Shown here piece by piece: positions 5,097 through 5,118 of a DNA stretch of 5,118 bases. Origin of the DNA: Anaerolineaceae bacterium UBA700 (GTDB taxonomy: Bacteria; Chloroflexota; Anaerolineae; Anaerolineales; Anaerolineaceae). Position 1 is the stretch's first letter; each line of letters opens with the position of its first letter. The DNA lies in contig DBMK01000334.1 in assembly GCA_002298885.1 (NCBI GenBank), positions 1 to 5,118 on the forward strand, given 5' to 3'. The notes under the pieces were generated by a model. That model ran no database searches. It was not told the DNA's origin and was given only the letters and a program-made list of their open reading frames with translations. Made by a program: the position numbers and the translations under genes.

Positions 5097-5118
5097 ATGG
5101 CAAAGCAGAAATACGAAC
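5097..5118 (+). CDS. tuf: Elongation factor Tu, N-terminal start (runs off the window)
   Basis: Only seven codons are visible, MAKQKYE. These match the usual opening of bacterial EF-Tu, the GTPase that delivers aminoacyl-tRNA to the ribosome. The strong ribosome binding site GAGGAG (5083-5088) is eight bases before the ATG. The 51-base leader follows tRNA-Thr(GGT) directly, as for tufB in E. coli, so it is probably cotranscribed with the three tRNAs from the promoters at 4567-4661. The identification rests on a short peptide plus this conserved context; no GTPase motif lies inside the window. Confidence 0.8.

Overview
The window carries the lower half of the carrier-protein (LysW) dependent alpha-aminoadipate lysine pathway, followed by a stable-RNA cluster that leads into an elongation factor Tu gene. 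All genes are on the + strand. The four enzymes are lysY (91-1140, LysW-aminoadipyl-phosphate reductase), lysZ (1316-2119, LysW-aminoadipate kinase), lysJ (2304-3476, LysW-aminoadipate-semialdehyde aminotransferase) and lysK (3478-4527, LysW-lysine hydrolase). LysZ phosphorylates the LysW-bound aminoadipate, LysY reduces it to the semialdehyde, LysJ transaminates it to LysW-gamma-lysine, and LysK releases lysine and recycles LysW. LysW and LysX, which start this branch, are not in the window and may lie just upstream.

The gaps in the lys cluster are not plain. The first bases of the window are a short palindrome of a dispersed-repeat type. The lysY-lysZ gap (175 bases) holds a long imperfect inverted repeat, a 20-base tandem duplication and three 7-base repeats just before the lysZ ribosome binding site. 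The lysZ-lysJ gap (184 bases) holds a 131-base element with perfect 12-base terminal inverted repeats and two strong internal hairpins. In contrast, lysJ and lysK are separated by a single base.

From 4528 on the content changes. A 164-base promoter region has two candidate sigma-70-type promoters. It precedes tRNA-Thr(TGT), tRNA-Tyr(GTA), tRNA-Thr(GGT) and the first seven codons of tuf. This resembles the thrU-tyrU-glyT-thrT-tufB unit of E. coli, but without the glycine tRNA. None of the three tRNAs has an encoded CCA end.

The organism is a fairly GC-rich bacterium. The LysW lysine pathway is typical of Thermus/Deinococcus, many archaea and some deep-branching bacteria. Together with the GC-rich CCTCACCCCC-type intergenic element this makes a Chloroflexota member (perhaps Anaerolineae) my best guess. 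That is inference from recollection of these families, not from a search. I see no defence, phage or otherwise exotic system here; the unusual material is the repeat content of the operon gaps and the tRNA-tuf arrangement.
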